From CAG-557 sp045540315 (lineage in GTDB: Bacteria > Bacillota > Clostridia > Oscillospirales > Acutalibacteraceae): DNA of 64,000 bases. A program made the position numbers and the translations under genes. This document shows, one piece after another, positions 1-8,750 of the stretch. Under the pieces are notes generated by a model. The model ran no database searches, was not told the DNA's origin, and was given only the letters and a program-made list of their open reading frames with translations. How positions within the stretch are numbered: the first letter of the stretch is position 1; every line of letters begins with the position of its first letter. The stretch lies in NCBI GenBank assembly GCA_045540315.1, contig JAZQHA010000038.1:1-64000 (forward strand). Direction: 5' to 3'.

Positions 1-35
1 TATTAATTACCAGGCGGCAAAAAGCAATAGGGCGA

Positions 36-145
36 CGCGAGGCGCCAAAGGCCCCAAAGGGGCCTTCGGCCAGACCCAGGCGCAACGAAGTTGGGCCTGG
101 GTCTACAAAGAAAATAAATAAAAATTTATTTTCTTTGGCCTCGCG
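36..145 (+). repeat. Three-arm cruciform repeat, copy 1
   Basis: First of seven related intergenic repeats. The outer stem CGCGAGGC (36-43) pairs with GCCTCGCG (138-145). Between them lie three adjacent hairpins: a GC-rich arm (44-70), a middle arm whose stem AGACCCAGGC pairs with GCCTGGGTCT around an inner CAAC-GAA-GTTG, and an A/T-rich arm with stem CAAAGAAAATAAAT and its complement. A possible flank motif GGGCACTC lies near 189-196. It lies upstream of deoC; the gene to its left is outside the window. Function unknown. Confidence 0.85.
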
Positions 146-236
146 GCCGCAGCTGCGGAAAAGCAGATAACCTTGATTAAGCAGGTCGGGGCACTCATAT
201 AATTTTGGCATTATAAATTTTTTGGGAGATGAAGAT

Positions 237-932
237 ATGAATATTAATGAGATTTTGAGCAAGGTAGACCACACGCTGTTGAGCCAGACGGCAACTTTTG
301 AGGAAATCAAGGCCCTTTGCGATGATGCGATAAAGTATGGTGTTGCGTCAGTTTGCATCGCTCCGGCCCACGTAAAGCGTGCCAAGGCATATGTTGACGA
401 CGAAGTGAAAGTTTGTACGGTGATTGGCTTCCCAAATGGCTACAACTCGACCGAAGTGAAGGTATTTGAGACCATCGATGCGATAAAAAATGGTGCGGAC
501 GAAATTGACATGGTGATTAATCTTGGTTGGGTTAAGTCGAGAAAGTTTGACTTGATTTTGGACGAGATTAAGAAGATTAAGGCGGCGTGCGGCAAGCGCA
601 TTCTAAAGGTTATCATCGAGACGTTCCTCTTGACCGATGAAGAGAAAATTAAAATGTGCGAGGTTGTCACGGAAGCTGGTGCGGATTTCATTAAGACCTC
701 GACTGGCTTTTCCAAGGCTGGTGCGACTTTTGCCGATGTGGAGTTGTTTGCGGCGCACGTTGGCGATGGCGTGAAAATTAAGGCTGCGGGAGGGATTTCC
801 TCGCTTGAGGATGCAGAAAAGTTTATCGCTCTAGGTGCGCAGCGGCTTGGTACGAGTAGGGTTATAAAGATAGTAAAGAATGAGAGCTCTGCTGGCCTCG
901 CGGCGGCGGTGATAGATGCAGTAACTTTTTAA
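237..932 (+). CDS. deoC: Deoxyribose-phosphate aldolase
   Basis: Class I aldolase that splits 2-deoxyribose-5-phosphate into glyceraldehyde-3-phosphate and acetaldehyde, the last step of deoxynucleoside catabolism in the cytoplasm. The 231-residue protein has the DeoC hallmarks: the N-terminal DHTLL motif, the KVIIET strand and the Schiff-base lysine in FIKTSTGF. I chose the ATG at 237 because GGGAG lies 9 bases upstream; a TTG 15 bases earlier lacks a ribosome site. It is followed by a MazG-like gene, cdd and pdp, so it fits a nucleoside salvage cluster. Identification is secure. Confidence 0.96.
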   Translation: MNINEILSKVDHTLLSQTATFEEIKALCDDAIKYGVASVCIAPAHVKRAKAYVDDEVKVCTVIGFPNGYNSTEVKVFETIDAIKNGADEIDMVINLGWVKSRKFDLILDEIKKIKAACGKRILKVIIETFLLTDEEKIKMCEVVTEAGADFIKTSTGFSKAGATFADVELFAAHVGDGVKIKAAGGISSLEDAEKFIALGAQRLGTSRVIKIVKNESSAGLAAAVIDAVTF

Positions 933-1028
933 GAGTGCTATAATAAAGTAGAGCGAAAAGCGCGCCGGGTGCAGTTTCACGGTTTAGGAAGCTGTGCTGG
1001 AGAGATAATAGAGAGGTGTAGAGATACC

Positions 1029-1376
1029 ATGAAAAATTTTAAAGAACACAACAAATTAGTTAGAGACAAAATTCCGGAGATACTGTCGAAGAATGGGTGT
1101 CAGCCAGAGGTTGAGATATTATCTGACGCAGATTATGTAAAGTTATTAAATTTGAAGTTGCTAGAAGAAGCGAACGAAGTAGTGGATGCAATAGAGCGAA
1201 CTGATAAAATTGAGGAGCTAGCAGACCTTTTAGAGGTTGTGCATGCGCTCATAGACACTGTAGACACTTCACTAGCAGAGGTTGAAGAGGTGCGGCTGAG
1301 AAAGAAGGAAAAAAGGGGAGGTTTTGCGAAAAAAGTTTTATTAAAGAGGGCATTGGTAGTCGAGAAGTTGCAATAA
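1029..1376 (+). CDS. MazG/PRA-PH-like nucleotide pyrophosphohydrolase
   Basis: Small all-alpha protein (115 aa) resembling phosphoribosyl-ATP pyrophosphohydrolase and MazG-type house-cleaning enzymes. It starts with the typical KLVRDKIPEI segment and has acidic metal-binding helices (KLLEEANEV and IEELADLLEV). Such enzymes hydrolyse non-canonical or excess nucleoside triphosphates; the substrate cannot be read from sequence. The ATG at 1029 follows an AGAGGTG site; an upstream in-frame extension to 969 looks non-coding. It sits between deoC and cdd, which suits a nucleotide-pool role. There are no his genes nearby, so histidine synthesis is unlikely. Confidence 0.8.
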   Translation: MKNFKEHNKLVRDKIPEILSKNGCQPEVEILSDADYVKLLNLKLLEEANEVVDAIERTDKIEELADLLEVVHALIDTVDTSLAEVEEVRLRKKEKRGGFAKKVLLKRALVVEKLQ

Positions 1377-1417
1377 ATAAAAGCGCGCCGGCGCATTTTG
1401 GGAAAGGCGGAAAAATT

Positions 1418-1840
1418 TTGACGATGGAGCAAGCAAGACTTTTGGTGAGCAAGGCAATGGACGCACGAAAGATGGCGTATGCACCGTACTCGAAGTTTGC
1501 GGTGGGGGCGGCGTTGCTTGCAAAAAGCGGAGAGATTTATACTGGATGTAATATAGAGTCGGCGGCGTACACGCCTACGAACTGTGCAGAGCAAACGGCA
1601 TTTTTTAAGGCGATAAGTGAGGGTGAGCGTGATTTTCTTGCGATAGCTGTTGTGGGGGGCAAGGTTGATGAAGAAATTTGCGAGTTTTGTCCGCCGTGTG
1701 GAGTGTGCAGACAAGTTATGGCGGAGTTTTGCGAGGCAGATGAGTTTGAGATAATTTTAGCGAAGGATCGAGAAGATATGAAGATATTTACTTTGAGCGA
1801 GTTGCTACCTATGAGTTTTGGACCGAGAAATTTCGCTTAG
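1418..1840 (+). CDS. cdd: Cytidine deaminase
   Basis: Zinc enzyme that deaminates cytidine and deoxycytidine to uridine and deoxyuridine. The 140-residue length is normal for the homotetrameric type. Visible motifs are NCAEQTAF, with the zinc Cys and catalytic Glu, and PPCGVCRQV, with the other two zinc cysteines. The TTG at 1418 is taken as start because GGCGG lies 7 bases upstream; the ATG at 1424 is an alternative. It ends 11 bases before pdp, so the two genes are probably cotranscribed and feed uridine to the phosphorylase. Confidence 0.95.
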   Translation: MTMEQARLLVSKAMDARKMAYAPYSKFAVGAALLAKSGEIYTGCNIESAAYTPTNCAEQTAFFKAISEGERDFLAIAVVGGKVDEEICEFCPPCGVCRQVMAEFCEADEFEIILAKDREDMKIFTLSELLPMSFGPRNFA

Positions 1841-1851
1841 GAGAGCCGAGT

Positions 1852-3174
1852 ATGAGAATGTACGACATTATAATGAAGAAGAGGAATGGCGGTGAGCTCA
1901 GTGAGGCTGAGATACAGTTTTTTGTGTCGGGCTATGTGAGCGGTGAGATACCGGATTATCAAGTGTCGGCACTGTTGATGGCGATATATTTTATTGGCAT
2001 GACGCCATCCGAGACGGCAGCTTTGACTATGTGTATGGCGAACTCCGGTGACGTTGTGGATTTGTCCCCGATTGATGGCGTGAAGGTGGACAAGCACAGC
2101 ACAGGTGGTGTGGGCGACAAAACGACCCTAATTATCTCTCCGATTGTAGCTGCGCTGGGTGTAAAGGTTGCGAAAATGAGCGGCAGAGGCTTAGGTCACA
2201 CGGGAGGTACCGTTGATAAGCTTGAGTCGATTCCTGGTTTTAAGACGGACTTGACGCGAGAAGCTTTTTTAAAGGTTGTCAAGGACGTTGGCGTGAGTGT
2301 GGTGGGGCAGTCGGGTAACTTGGTGCCGGCGGACAAAAAGCTTTATGCCTTACGCGACGTGACCGCAACTGTTGAGAGCATTCCGCTGATTGCTTCGAGT
2401 ATTATGAGTAAGAAAATAGCCGCGGGCGCTGACTGTATTTTGCTTGACGTGAAGGTCGGTACGGGTGCCTTTATGAAGACCTTTGATGATGCGCTTTCCC
2501 TGGCGAAGGCGATGGTCGAAATCGGCGAGAACGTTGGTCGTAAAACAGTCGCCTTGATAACCAACATGGATCAACCCCTGGGTAACGCCATTGGAAATTC
2601 TCTAGAGGTCATGGAGGCTTGCGAAACGCTTCGTGGCCATGGACCGAGTGACTTGACTGAGACTTGTTTGGAGTTGGCTGCTAATATGCTACATTTGGCA
2701 GGAAAAGGTGCGTTGGCTGAGTGCAAAAAGTTAGCATTACGCACTATAGAGGATGGTTCGGCCTTTGCAAAGCTAAAAGATATGGTGTCTGCCCAAGGCG
2801 GAGATGTCTCGGTGTTGGAGGATTACTCTAATCTTCTAGTCGCTCAAGTCAAACATGAGTTTAAAGCCACTCAGTCAGGTTGCATTAGCTCGCTGAATAC
2901 CGAAAGTTTTGGCCGCGCAGCGGTTCTCCTTGGGGCCGGAAGAGAAACGAAAGATTCCACCATCGATTTTAGCGCTGGCCTTGTTTTGAATAAAAATGTT
3001 GGCGATTTCGTTGAGGTTGGCCAGACCATTGCAACTTTATTTTCTAGCGATTCGAAAAAATGTTTGGACGCTGAGAATGCCTTGCTTAATGCAACTTGCA
3101 TCTCTGATCACAAGCCGAAGGATTCTTTATCTGTATTGGCGAGAGTCAGCATGGACGGAATTGAGATGTTTTAG
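1852..3174 (+). CDS. pdp: Pyrimidine-nucleoside phosphorylase
   Basis: Phosphorolyses uridine, deoxyuridine and thymidine to base plus (deoxy)ribose-1-phosphate. The 440-residue protein has the thymidine/pyrimidine phosphorylase signature SGRGLGHTGGTVDKLESIPGF and the phosphate-binding segment KHSTGGVGDKTT. Length suits the Bacillus Pdp type. It follows cdd closely, and its deoxyribose product leads to the DeoC reaction once a phosphopentomutase, not in this window, has acted. The next feature downstream is the large cruciform at 3196, which probably ends its transcript. Confidence 0.95.
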   Translation: MRMYDIIMKKRNGGELSEAEIQFFVSGYVSGEIPDYQVSALLMAIYFIGMTPSETAALTMCMANSGDVVDLSPIDGVKVDKHSTGGVGDKTTLIISPIVAALGVKVAKMSGRGLGHTGGTVDKLESIPGFKTDLTREAFLKVVKDVGVSVVGQSGNLVPADKKLYALRDVTATVESIPLIASSIMSKKIAAGADCILLDVKVGTGAFMKTFDDALSLAKAMVEIGENVGRKTVALITNMDQPLGNAIGNSLEVMEACETLRGHGPSDLTETCLELAANMLHLAGKGALAECKKLALRTIEDGSAFAKLKDMVSAQGGDVSVLEDYSNLLVAQVKHEFKATQSGCISSLNTESFGRAAVLLGAGRETKDSTIDFSAGLVLNKNVGDFVEVGQTIATLFSSDSKKCLDAENALLNATCISDHKPKDSLSVLARVSMDGIEMF

Positions 3175-3195
3175 TACATCACTCTTGAAAGTTAC

Positions 3196-3387
3196 AAAGC
3201 AAAAATAAAACAAAATAAAAAAAGGGGGGGCGGTTTGGTTTCAAATATGTTGTCCATATTTGAAACGCCCGGTACACCTCAACTGATTTTAAATTTTATT
3301 TTGTAAAGGTGTACCGGGCACGCCGGCGACTATACCGCCGCCGGCGCAAACCGCCCCCCTTTTTTTTATTTTTCTTTTGTTTTTGCT
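3196..3387. repeat. Giant three-arm cruciform / bidirectional terminator
   Basis: A 192-base intergenic structure. The left outer strand (3196-3237, A-rich then G7CGGTTTG) pairs almost completely with the right outer strand (3347-3387, CAAACCGC6 then T-rich). Inside are three hairpins: GTTTCAAATATG with its complement around TTGTC; CCCGGTACACCT with AGGTGTACCGGG around an AT-rich loop; and a GCCGGCG/CGCCGGC arm. A T tract follows the GC stem on both strands, so it can act as a terminator in either direction. The plan matches the smaller seven-copy family, but the sequence does not. Confidence 0.75.
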
Positions 3388-3429
3388 TTTACTTTTACTT
3401 TTACAAAATTTCAGAAAGGATAAAAAGAC

Positions 3430-5646
3430 ATGAAAACCAAAACGCTATATGAAATGAGTGGCTCGGTCGATAGAATTGTGTTTCGGAACGAGCAAAACGG
3501 ATACAGCGTGATAGAGCTGAGCGTAGAGGGAGCACTGGTGACGGCTGTGGGAACGATGCCGTACATAAGCGTGGGCGAGGACGTAAAGCTGCTGGGGACG
3601 TTTAAGAGCCACCCGACGTTTGGGGAGCAGTTTTCGGTGGAGGTGTGCGAACGTACGATGCCGACCTCGACAGCGGCCATTTTGAAGTACTTGTCGTCTG
3701 GGGCGATAAAGGGGATAGGTGCGTCGACGGCATGTAAGTTAGTTGAGCGATTTGGCGAGAAGACTTTGGAGATAATCGAGAAGGAGCCGGAACGACTAAC
3801 AGAGATTAAGGGGATAACCAAGGACAAAGCCAAAAAAATTTCGGATGAATTTAGTAAGATTTTTGGCATACGCGAGCTGATGATATACCTGGGCAAGTAC
3901 GGAATAACGCCGGAAGAGGCAATAAAGGTGTACAAAGCCTTTGGGCAAGAGGCGACAGAGCGCATAAACGAGAACCCATATTTGTTATGCGAAGAGCCTG
4001 TGGAGGTTAGTTTTGAGCGGGCGGACAAGATAGCCTATGAGCTAAAGAAGCCGCAGGAGAATGAATCGCGAATTCGCGCGGGGATTGTTTACATACTCAC
4101 GCACAACATGAATAACGGACACACTTGCCTACCTAAGGATAAGTTACTTGGGGCGGCGGCGAATTTCTTAGAAGTTAGCGAGGAGCAGGCAAGTACAGGG
4201 CTTGAGGGGCTACTTAATGACGGGACGTTGCAGCAAGACATCATCAATGAGAAAGAGTTTATTTTTACGAACAAAATGCATCAGGTGGAAGTGTATGCAG
4301 CGGGTCGCCTGGGAATGATGTTAAAATTTCCTGCGCAAAAAATTTTGGGTTCGGAGAAATACATAGAGGCAATAGAGGCGCAACAAGACATCACTTACGC
4401 GGCGCTGCAAAAAAAAGCTATTACGATGGCGCTAGAAGAAGGAATACTCATCTTGACGGGAGGGCCGGGAACAGGAAAGACGACGACGCTCAACGCGATT
4501 ATAGACATCTTGGAGCGAAACGGAGAACGAGTTTGCTTGGCGGCGCCAACAGGCCGGGCTGCACAACGAATGTCTGTGGTGACGGGGAAGGAGGCCAAGA
4601 CAATTCATCGCTTGTTGGAGGTGCAATGGGATGCCGATGACAAGCCAACGTTTAAGCGCAACGAGAAGAACTTACTGGACTGCGACGCTGTGATTTTGGA
4701 CGAAGTATCCATGGTAGATGCAGCACTTTTTGAGGGCGTACTTCGGGCGCTGCCTCTAGGATGTCGATTTATAATGGTGGGCGACAGCGACCAGTTGCCC
4801 TCAGTTGGAGCGGGAAATGTGCTTGCAGACTTAATAAAATCGGAAGTCATTCCGACGGTGGAACTTAAGGAGATTTTTCGCCAGTCACTCGAGAGCTTGA
4901 TTGTGACGAACGCGCATAGGATAGTAAATGGCGAGCTGCCGGAACTTTCGGTGCGAAACAACGACTTTTTCTTTATTAATGAAAACGACCAGCAGGTGAT
5001 TAGTGATACGATTCGAGATTTGTACAGCAAGCGATTGCCTTCAACTTACGGATATTCTTCGCTCTTTGACATACAAGTGATTGCGCCAGGAAAAAAAGGC
5101 CCACTCGGGACGATAAATATAAATAAGGTTTTGCAGGCAGAGGTGAATCCGGCATCAAAATCAAAAAAGGAAATTAATATAAATGGTACGATTTTCCGCG
5201 AGGGCGACAAGGTAATGCAGATAAAAAATAATTATAATATCTTGTTTGCGCGCGAGGACGGCACGAGCGGCGAGGGCGTTTTTAACGGCGACATTGGCAT
5301 TCTCTTAAGTATCGATAAAGCGGACTCCTCGCTGGTGGTGCAGTTTGATGACCGCTATGCGCGATATAACTTGGAGAACGCTGGCGACCTGGATTTGGCC
5401 TACGCGATTACCGTGCACAAGAGTCAGGGCAGCGAGTTTGAGGCGGTCGTGATGCCGATGTATTTTGGTGCGCCCCAACTTTATTACCGTAATTTGTTGT
5501 ACACGGCCGTTACGAGAGCCAAGGCGATGATAGTGATGGTCGGGACACCATGGACAATTCAGAAGATGGTGGAAAATAATAAGAAGACGCTTAGATATTC
5601 AGGGCTGTGCCATTTTTTGACAAGAGGAGCTGGTTTGGATGTTTAA
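3430..5646 (+). CDS. recD2: ATP-dependent DNA helicase RecD2
   Basis: SF1B 5'-3' helicase of the RecD2/YrrC type, which acts in DNA repair outside RecBCD. The 738-residue protein has the long N-terminal extension with helix-hairpin-helix repeats (about residues 80-200), then Walker A GGPGTGKTTT, Walker B DEVSM, and the C-terminal motif TVHKSQGSEFE. The ATG follows AGAAAGGA. It overlaps comFC by 8 bases, so the two are cotranscribed. The N-terminal extension separates it from RecBCD RecD. Confidence 0.95.
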   Translation: MKTKTLYEMSGSVDRIVFRNEQNGYSVIELSVEGALVTAVGTMPYISVGEDVKLLGTFKSHPTFGEQFSVEVCERTMPTSTAAILKYLSSGAIKGIGASTACKLVERFGEKTLEIIEKEPERLTEIKGITKDKAKKISDEFSKIFGIRELMIYLGKYGITPEEAIKVYKAFGQEATERINENPYLLCEEPVEVSFERADKIAYELKKPQENESRIRAGIVYILTHNMNNGHTCLPKDKLLGAAANFLEVSEEQASTGLEGLLNDGTLQQDIINEKEFIFTNKMHQVEVYAAGRLGMMLKFPAQKILGSEKYIEAIEAQQDITYAALQKKAITMALEEGILILTGGPGTGKTTTLNAIIDILERNGERVCLAAPTGRAAQRMSVVTGKEAKTIHRLLEVQWDADDKPTFKRNEKNLLDCDAVILDEVSMVDAALFEGVLRALPLGCRFIMVGDSDQLPSVGAGNVLADLIKSEVIPTVELKEIFRQSLESLIVTNAHRIVNGELPELSVRNNDFFFINENDQQVISDTIRDLYSKRLPSTYGYSSLFDIQVIAPGKKGPLGTININKVLQAEVNPASKSKKEININGTIFREGDKVMQIKNNYNILFAREDGTSGEGVFNGDIGILLSIDKADSSLVVQFDDRYARYNLENAGDLDLAYAITVHKSQGSEFEAVVMPMYFGAPQLYYRNLLYTAVTRAKAMIVMVGTPWTIQKMVENNKKTLRYSGLCHFLTRGAGLDV

Positions 5647-6301
5647 TTTTAAGCGTATTTTATCTTTGTTTTTCCCGATGCGATGCCCTTTTTGCAATGA
5701 GGTTATCTCATCTGATGAGGTCGTTTGTGAAACCTGCCGAAAAGAGATAAATTTTGAAATTCACAAAGACTTTGTGCAAACTAGACAAGAACGTGAATTT
5801 ATCAACGTTTCTCCCTTCTACTACGAGGAGCCAATTCGAGGTGCGATACATAAGTACAAGTTTCAAGGAGTAAAAAATTTTTGTGCGCCTTTTGGTTTTT
5901 ATATTGCGCAAGCACTAAAAGAAAGCGTAGATATAAGCAAAATCGACTACATAACCAGTGTACCTTTGCATATTAGCAGAAAAAAGGAGCGGGGTTTTAA
6001 TCAATCAGAAAGTTTTGCTCGCGAAATAGCTAAATTAACAGGTATTCCGTATATTGAGACGCTGCGAAAAGTAAAAAAGAATAAGGTTCAGCATGAGTTG
6101 AGTTTAGCCGAGAGAATAGAGAACGTAAAGGGCGTATATGAGGTTGTTGACAAAGCCTTGGTTGAAGGGAAAACGCTGATTCTTTGTGATGATATTTTAA
6201 CTACTGGGAATACAATGGGTGAGTGTGCTAATATGTTGTTTAATGCGGGTGTAAAAGAGGTAATAGGTGCGACGATTGCCAGAGTAAAAAACAGATTTTA
6301 A
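5639..6301 (+). CDS. comFC: ComF family phosphoribosyltransferase-like protein
   Basis: Late competence-type protein. The N terminus has a CPFCNE...CETC zinc-binding pair (about residues 17-35) and the C terminus a PRTase motif LCDDILTTGNTM (about residues 180-192). ComFC supports uptake of single-stranded DNA in naturally competent Bacillota, together with ComFA. No comFA is present here; the neighbouring helicase is RecD2. The start overlaps the recD2 end and has GAGGAG upstream. Length is usual for the family. Confidence 0.9.
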   Translation: MFNFKRILSLFFPMRCPFCNEVISSDEVVCETCRKEINFEIHKDFVQTRQEREFINVSPFYYEEPIRGAIHKYKFQGVKNFCAPFGFYIAQALKESVDISKIDYITSVPLHISRKKERGFNQSESFAREIAKLTGIPYIETLRKVKKNKVQHELSLAERIENVKGVYEVVDKALVEGKTLILCDDILTTGNTMGECANMLFNAGVKEVIGATIARVKNRF

Positions 6302-6410
6302 GTTGATATCTCCAAAAACCAATATATAATTTTGTGGATAAAAGGCGTTTTTATGTTGATTTAATGAAATTACTCGAATTTATAGAAAATGCTTTATTTA
6401 CCAAAATTTT

Positions 6411-6420
6411 GTGATATAAT
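6411..6420 (+). promoter_or_regulatory. Extended -10 promoter of the first array gene
   Basis: TGATATAAT box 45 bases before the first array gene. A similar block precedes the second gene: both have AAATGCTTTATTT followed by an extended -10. No clear -35 is visible. Confidence 0.5.
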
Positions 6421-6464
6421 TATATTGGTCAGAAATTAAATTAACATTTTTAGTAGGTAATTTT

Positions 6465-6965
6465 ATGAAGAAAGTTTTGTCGCTTTTTATGGCGTTAATG
6501 ATGTTTTTTATGGTGGAGTTTAATACATTTGCTATGATGGCTGATGATTCTATAGCGCCTTTCGTATATGATGATGGCGATGGTGATGATTTGGAGGACG
6601 TGTCGCAAGACAATGATAGCAGTTCAGTTCCTTTTCTTTGTAGTGGATGGCCTTGGTTATGTGAATTGCATGACAATGTGGAAAAATGTACGAGCGATTT
6701 GAGCGCTTGTAGTGATGATATGAAGTGGTGTTTAAAAAATCCTTCGCAATGCTTAAGCACTTCGTGGCGACCAGGCTTTATGGTATCGACTGTGGCGATT
6801 TTGGCTATAGGTTTGGGCACTGTTGGACTTGTGCATTTTATTTATGGTGCTCAAATCAATTATCTTAGGGCTGTGAATAGAGAATGTGAAAAAATATTCT
6901 GGCAGATTGATGAGGCTATGCGGCAACAAGGATTACGCATTCAGGTTGTCAATAGAAAAGGTTGA
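6465..6965 (+). CDS. Small exported/membrane protein, array member 1
   Basis: Unrecognised 166-residue protein. It has a signal-peptide-like start MKKVLSLFMALMMF, an acidic stretch (DDGDGDDLED), a cysteine-rich middle with eight Cys between about 60 and 105, and one strong transmembrane segment near residues 105-130. The cysteines lie between the two hydrophobic segments, which suggests an extracytoplasmic disulfide domain if the N-terminal segment is cleaved. It is the first of seven consecutive genes with the same kind of start but different mature parts. Function unknown. Confidence 0.7.
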   Translation: MKKVLSLFMALMMFFMVEFNTFAMMADDSIAPFVYDDGDGDDLEDVSQDNDSSSVPFLCSGWPWLCELHDNVEKCTSDLSACSDDMKWCLKNPSQCLSTSWRPGFMVSTVAILAIGLGTVGLVHFIYGAQINYLRAVNRECEKIFWQIDEAMRQQGLRIQVVNRKG

Positions 6966-7284
6966 CGGATATTTTATTTATAGATGTTACCAGAGATTGA
7001 GAATTGCTTTTATAAGAAAAATTCCTGACAAGAGAAGCGCTATTTGTGTAATCTGCTGTCGTTTAAACAGAATTTGCTGATTAATTTGTTTTTCATTCTG
7101 TTGTTTTGTTTGCCAACCAAATTTAAAACATGCAAAAACAACAAAATATTTGTCAAATTTTATCGCTTGTTGTTACGTGCAACAAAAAAATATAGTCTGG
7201 TTTAAATGCTTTATTTTTTTGCGTTTTTATGGTATAATTATAGATGCTGCTCAGAGAAAAATATATTTTTAAGGGGGCTTTTTG
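6966..7284. other. AT-rich intergenic spacer
   Basis: This 319-base gap between array members 1 and 2 holds no convincing gene. It contains the extended -10 of member 2 near 7230-7238 and several A/T-rich partial inverted repeats. A short frame overlapping the end of member 1 continues to 7080 but shows no family features. Confidence 0.5.
7230..7238 (+). promoter_or_regulatory. Extended -10 promoter of array member 2
   Basis: TGGTATAAT, an extended -10 box, lies 47 bases before the GTG start. The AAATGCTTTATTT block just upstream is shared with the promoter region of member 1. Confidence 0.5.
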
Positions 7285-7740
7285 GTGAAAAGATTTTTGT
7301 CGTTTTTAATGGCGGTCGTGGTTGCTTCTGTGGCGGTGCCTGCAATTGAGGTTAGAGCAGATTTTGGTAGAGGAACAGTGGACTCGGTTGAAGGTGAAGC
7401 AGAAACAATAAGGGACATTACAGAAAAAGCAAAAGGCTTGGCAGAGAAAACAAAAGGGTATTTTGGTGGCTTGTTGGAAAAAGTAGATGGATCATGCGTC
7501 GGAATATTTAACATGTCGTGCACCGATAAAGCAAAGCAAATGTTTAGCTCTGTGAAGACGGATATTGCGAGTGTTAAAAAATTTGGTGGCCTTTTGTATG
7601 AGGAGAAATCCGAAAATGTTGAAGAAACATTAAAAAATGCCCAGGAAGGCAAATGGGCGTTCAGCGTTTTATTGGGGTTTTCAGGCCTTGGACTATTAGT
7701 GGTCGTGGCAAATTTGCTTCAATGTTTGGTAGGATTCTAA
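7285..7740 (+). CDS. Small exported/membrane protein, array member 2
   Basis: Unrecognised 151-residue protein with a signal-peptide-like start (VKRFLSFLMAVVVASVAVPA), a charged helical middle with two cysteines, and a C-terminal hydrophobic helix near residues 125-148. The GTG at 7285 is chosen because AAGGGGG lies 7 bases upstream; a TTG one codon earlier is less well placed. N-terminal coding DNA resembles the other array members while the rest does not. Function unknown. Confidence 0.65.
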   Translation: MKRFLSFLMAVVVASVAVPAIEVRADFGRGTVDSVEGEAETIRDITEKAKGLAEKTKGYFGGLLEKVDGSCVGIFNMSCTDKAKQMFSSVKTDIASVKKFGGLLYEEKSENVEETLKNAQEGKWAFSVLLGFSGLGLLVVVANLLQCLVGF

Positions 7741-7867
7741 TATAAAATTTTAGATTTTGCATTTTGGTGTTAACTTATAGATGTTATTTTTTCAATCAAT
7801 TAATATTCTTCGCTTTTGAAACCATGCTTAAATGCAAAACAAAAGAATTGTAGAGGAGAGATTAATA

Positions 7868-8527
7868 TTGAAAAAGTTTTTAGCGGCATTGATGACATTG
7901 AGCACTGTTGTTGTTCAGTCAGGTGGGATTGCAAATGCAGAAGTATATGATAGAATTGCGGCCTGTAAGGCAGCGGCTTGTCGATATTGTGCGGAATTGA
8001 ATGCAGGTGATGATTTCTATGAGGACGATAATGAACGCGCGTCGCTTTTGCCCGATGATTGTCGGGGTCTTGTGAACCCTGATGATTCACTCTATGGCCA
8101 GAGAAAGGCTTGTAATAGTCTGAGACAAATATGTGAGACGTCCAAGAAATCTTTTTTGTCGACTTGGAAACAGCTACAGGCGGCTGCAGCTGGGATGATT
8201 GTAACGATAGGAATTACGCTGTTTTATCATGGTATGAATGCGGCATTTGGGAGAGCAGGCAATGTCAATGGTGCTGGTAATGCCAACCCTGCCGCGCCCG
8301 TTGTGCAACAGGCCGCCCTCACCATGGAACACGTGGAGCAATGGATGCTCACGAATCTGGGCGCGACAACGCGAAAAAGGCGGTGGGCAATCGGCAGAGT
8401 GCGGGCCTGGCTTGCCACTCAAACTGCGACTCCGGAGTATAGCTTCATCAACGCTGATCAGGAGGCCTTTCGCCAATATCTGATAACGCGAACAAGGATA
8501 TGGTCGAGTGCTGGGAACTTGATTTAA
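7868..8527 (+). CDS. Array member 3, with a GC-rich foreign-looking C terminus
   Basis: Unrecognised 219-residue protein. The TTG at 7868 is chosen because GAGGAG lies just upstream and the protein then begins MKKFLAALMT like its neighbours. It has a signal peptide, a Cys-containing region (CKAAACRYC), a transmembrane helix near 105-123, and then a charged C-terminal domain from about residue 140. The DNA from about 8270 is clearly richer in GC than its surroundings. The reading frame stops at 8527, but a related domain repeat continues out of frame to 8690, so the gene may be truncated. Confidence 0.6.
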   Translation: MKKFLAALMTLSTVVVQSGGIANAEVYDRIAACKAAACRYCAELNAGDDFYEDDNERASLLPDDCRGLVNPDDSLYGQRKACNSLRQICETSKKSFLSTWKQLQAAAAGMIVTIGITLFYHGMNAAFGRAGNVNGAGNANPAAPVVQQAALTMEHVEQWMLTNLGATTRKRRWAIGRVRAWLATQTATPEYSFINADQEAFRQYLITRTRIWSSAGNLI

Positions 8528-8690
8528 CCACCCATATACATTGCTGCCGGGGCTGGTGGGGTGTGCGGGCTACCCGTGGAAGGTAAATGATGTGCGGCGG
8601 GTGCTTAATGGCGCCCTGAATGCCCCTGAGTATCGATTCATCCAACACAATATGCGGACCGTGATCGGACAACTGAAACGAGACGGCTGA
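8528..8690 (+). pseudogene. Out-of-frame tail of array member 3
   Basis: After the stop at 8527 an open frame encodes about 53 residues ending KRDG. It contains NAPEYRFI followed by a helix ending in GQL, which parallels TATPEYSFI and its following helix in the last domain of member 3. Base composition is as GC-rich as that domain. This looks like a second copy of the same domain cut off by a frameshift or stop. It could also be a decayed separate gene. Confidence 0.5.
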
Positions 8691-8750
8691 ATTTATGACG
8701 GTGTTAGGAGTTTGTTTTAACCACTAATATACCTTTTAGGAGAATATTTT

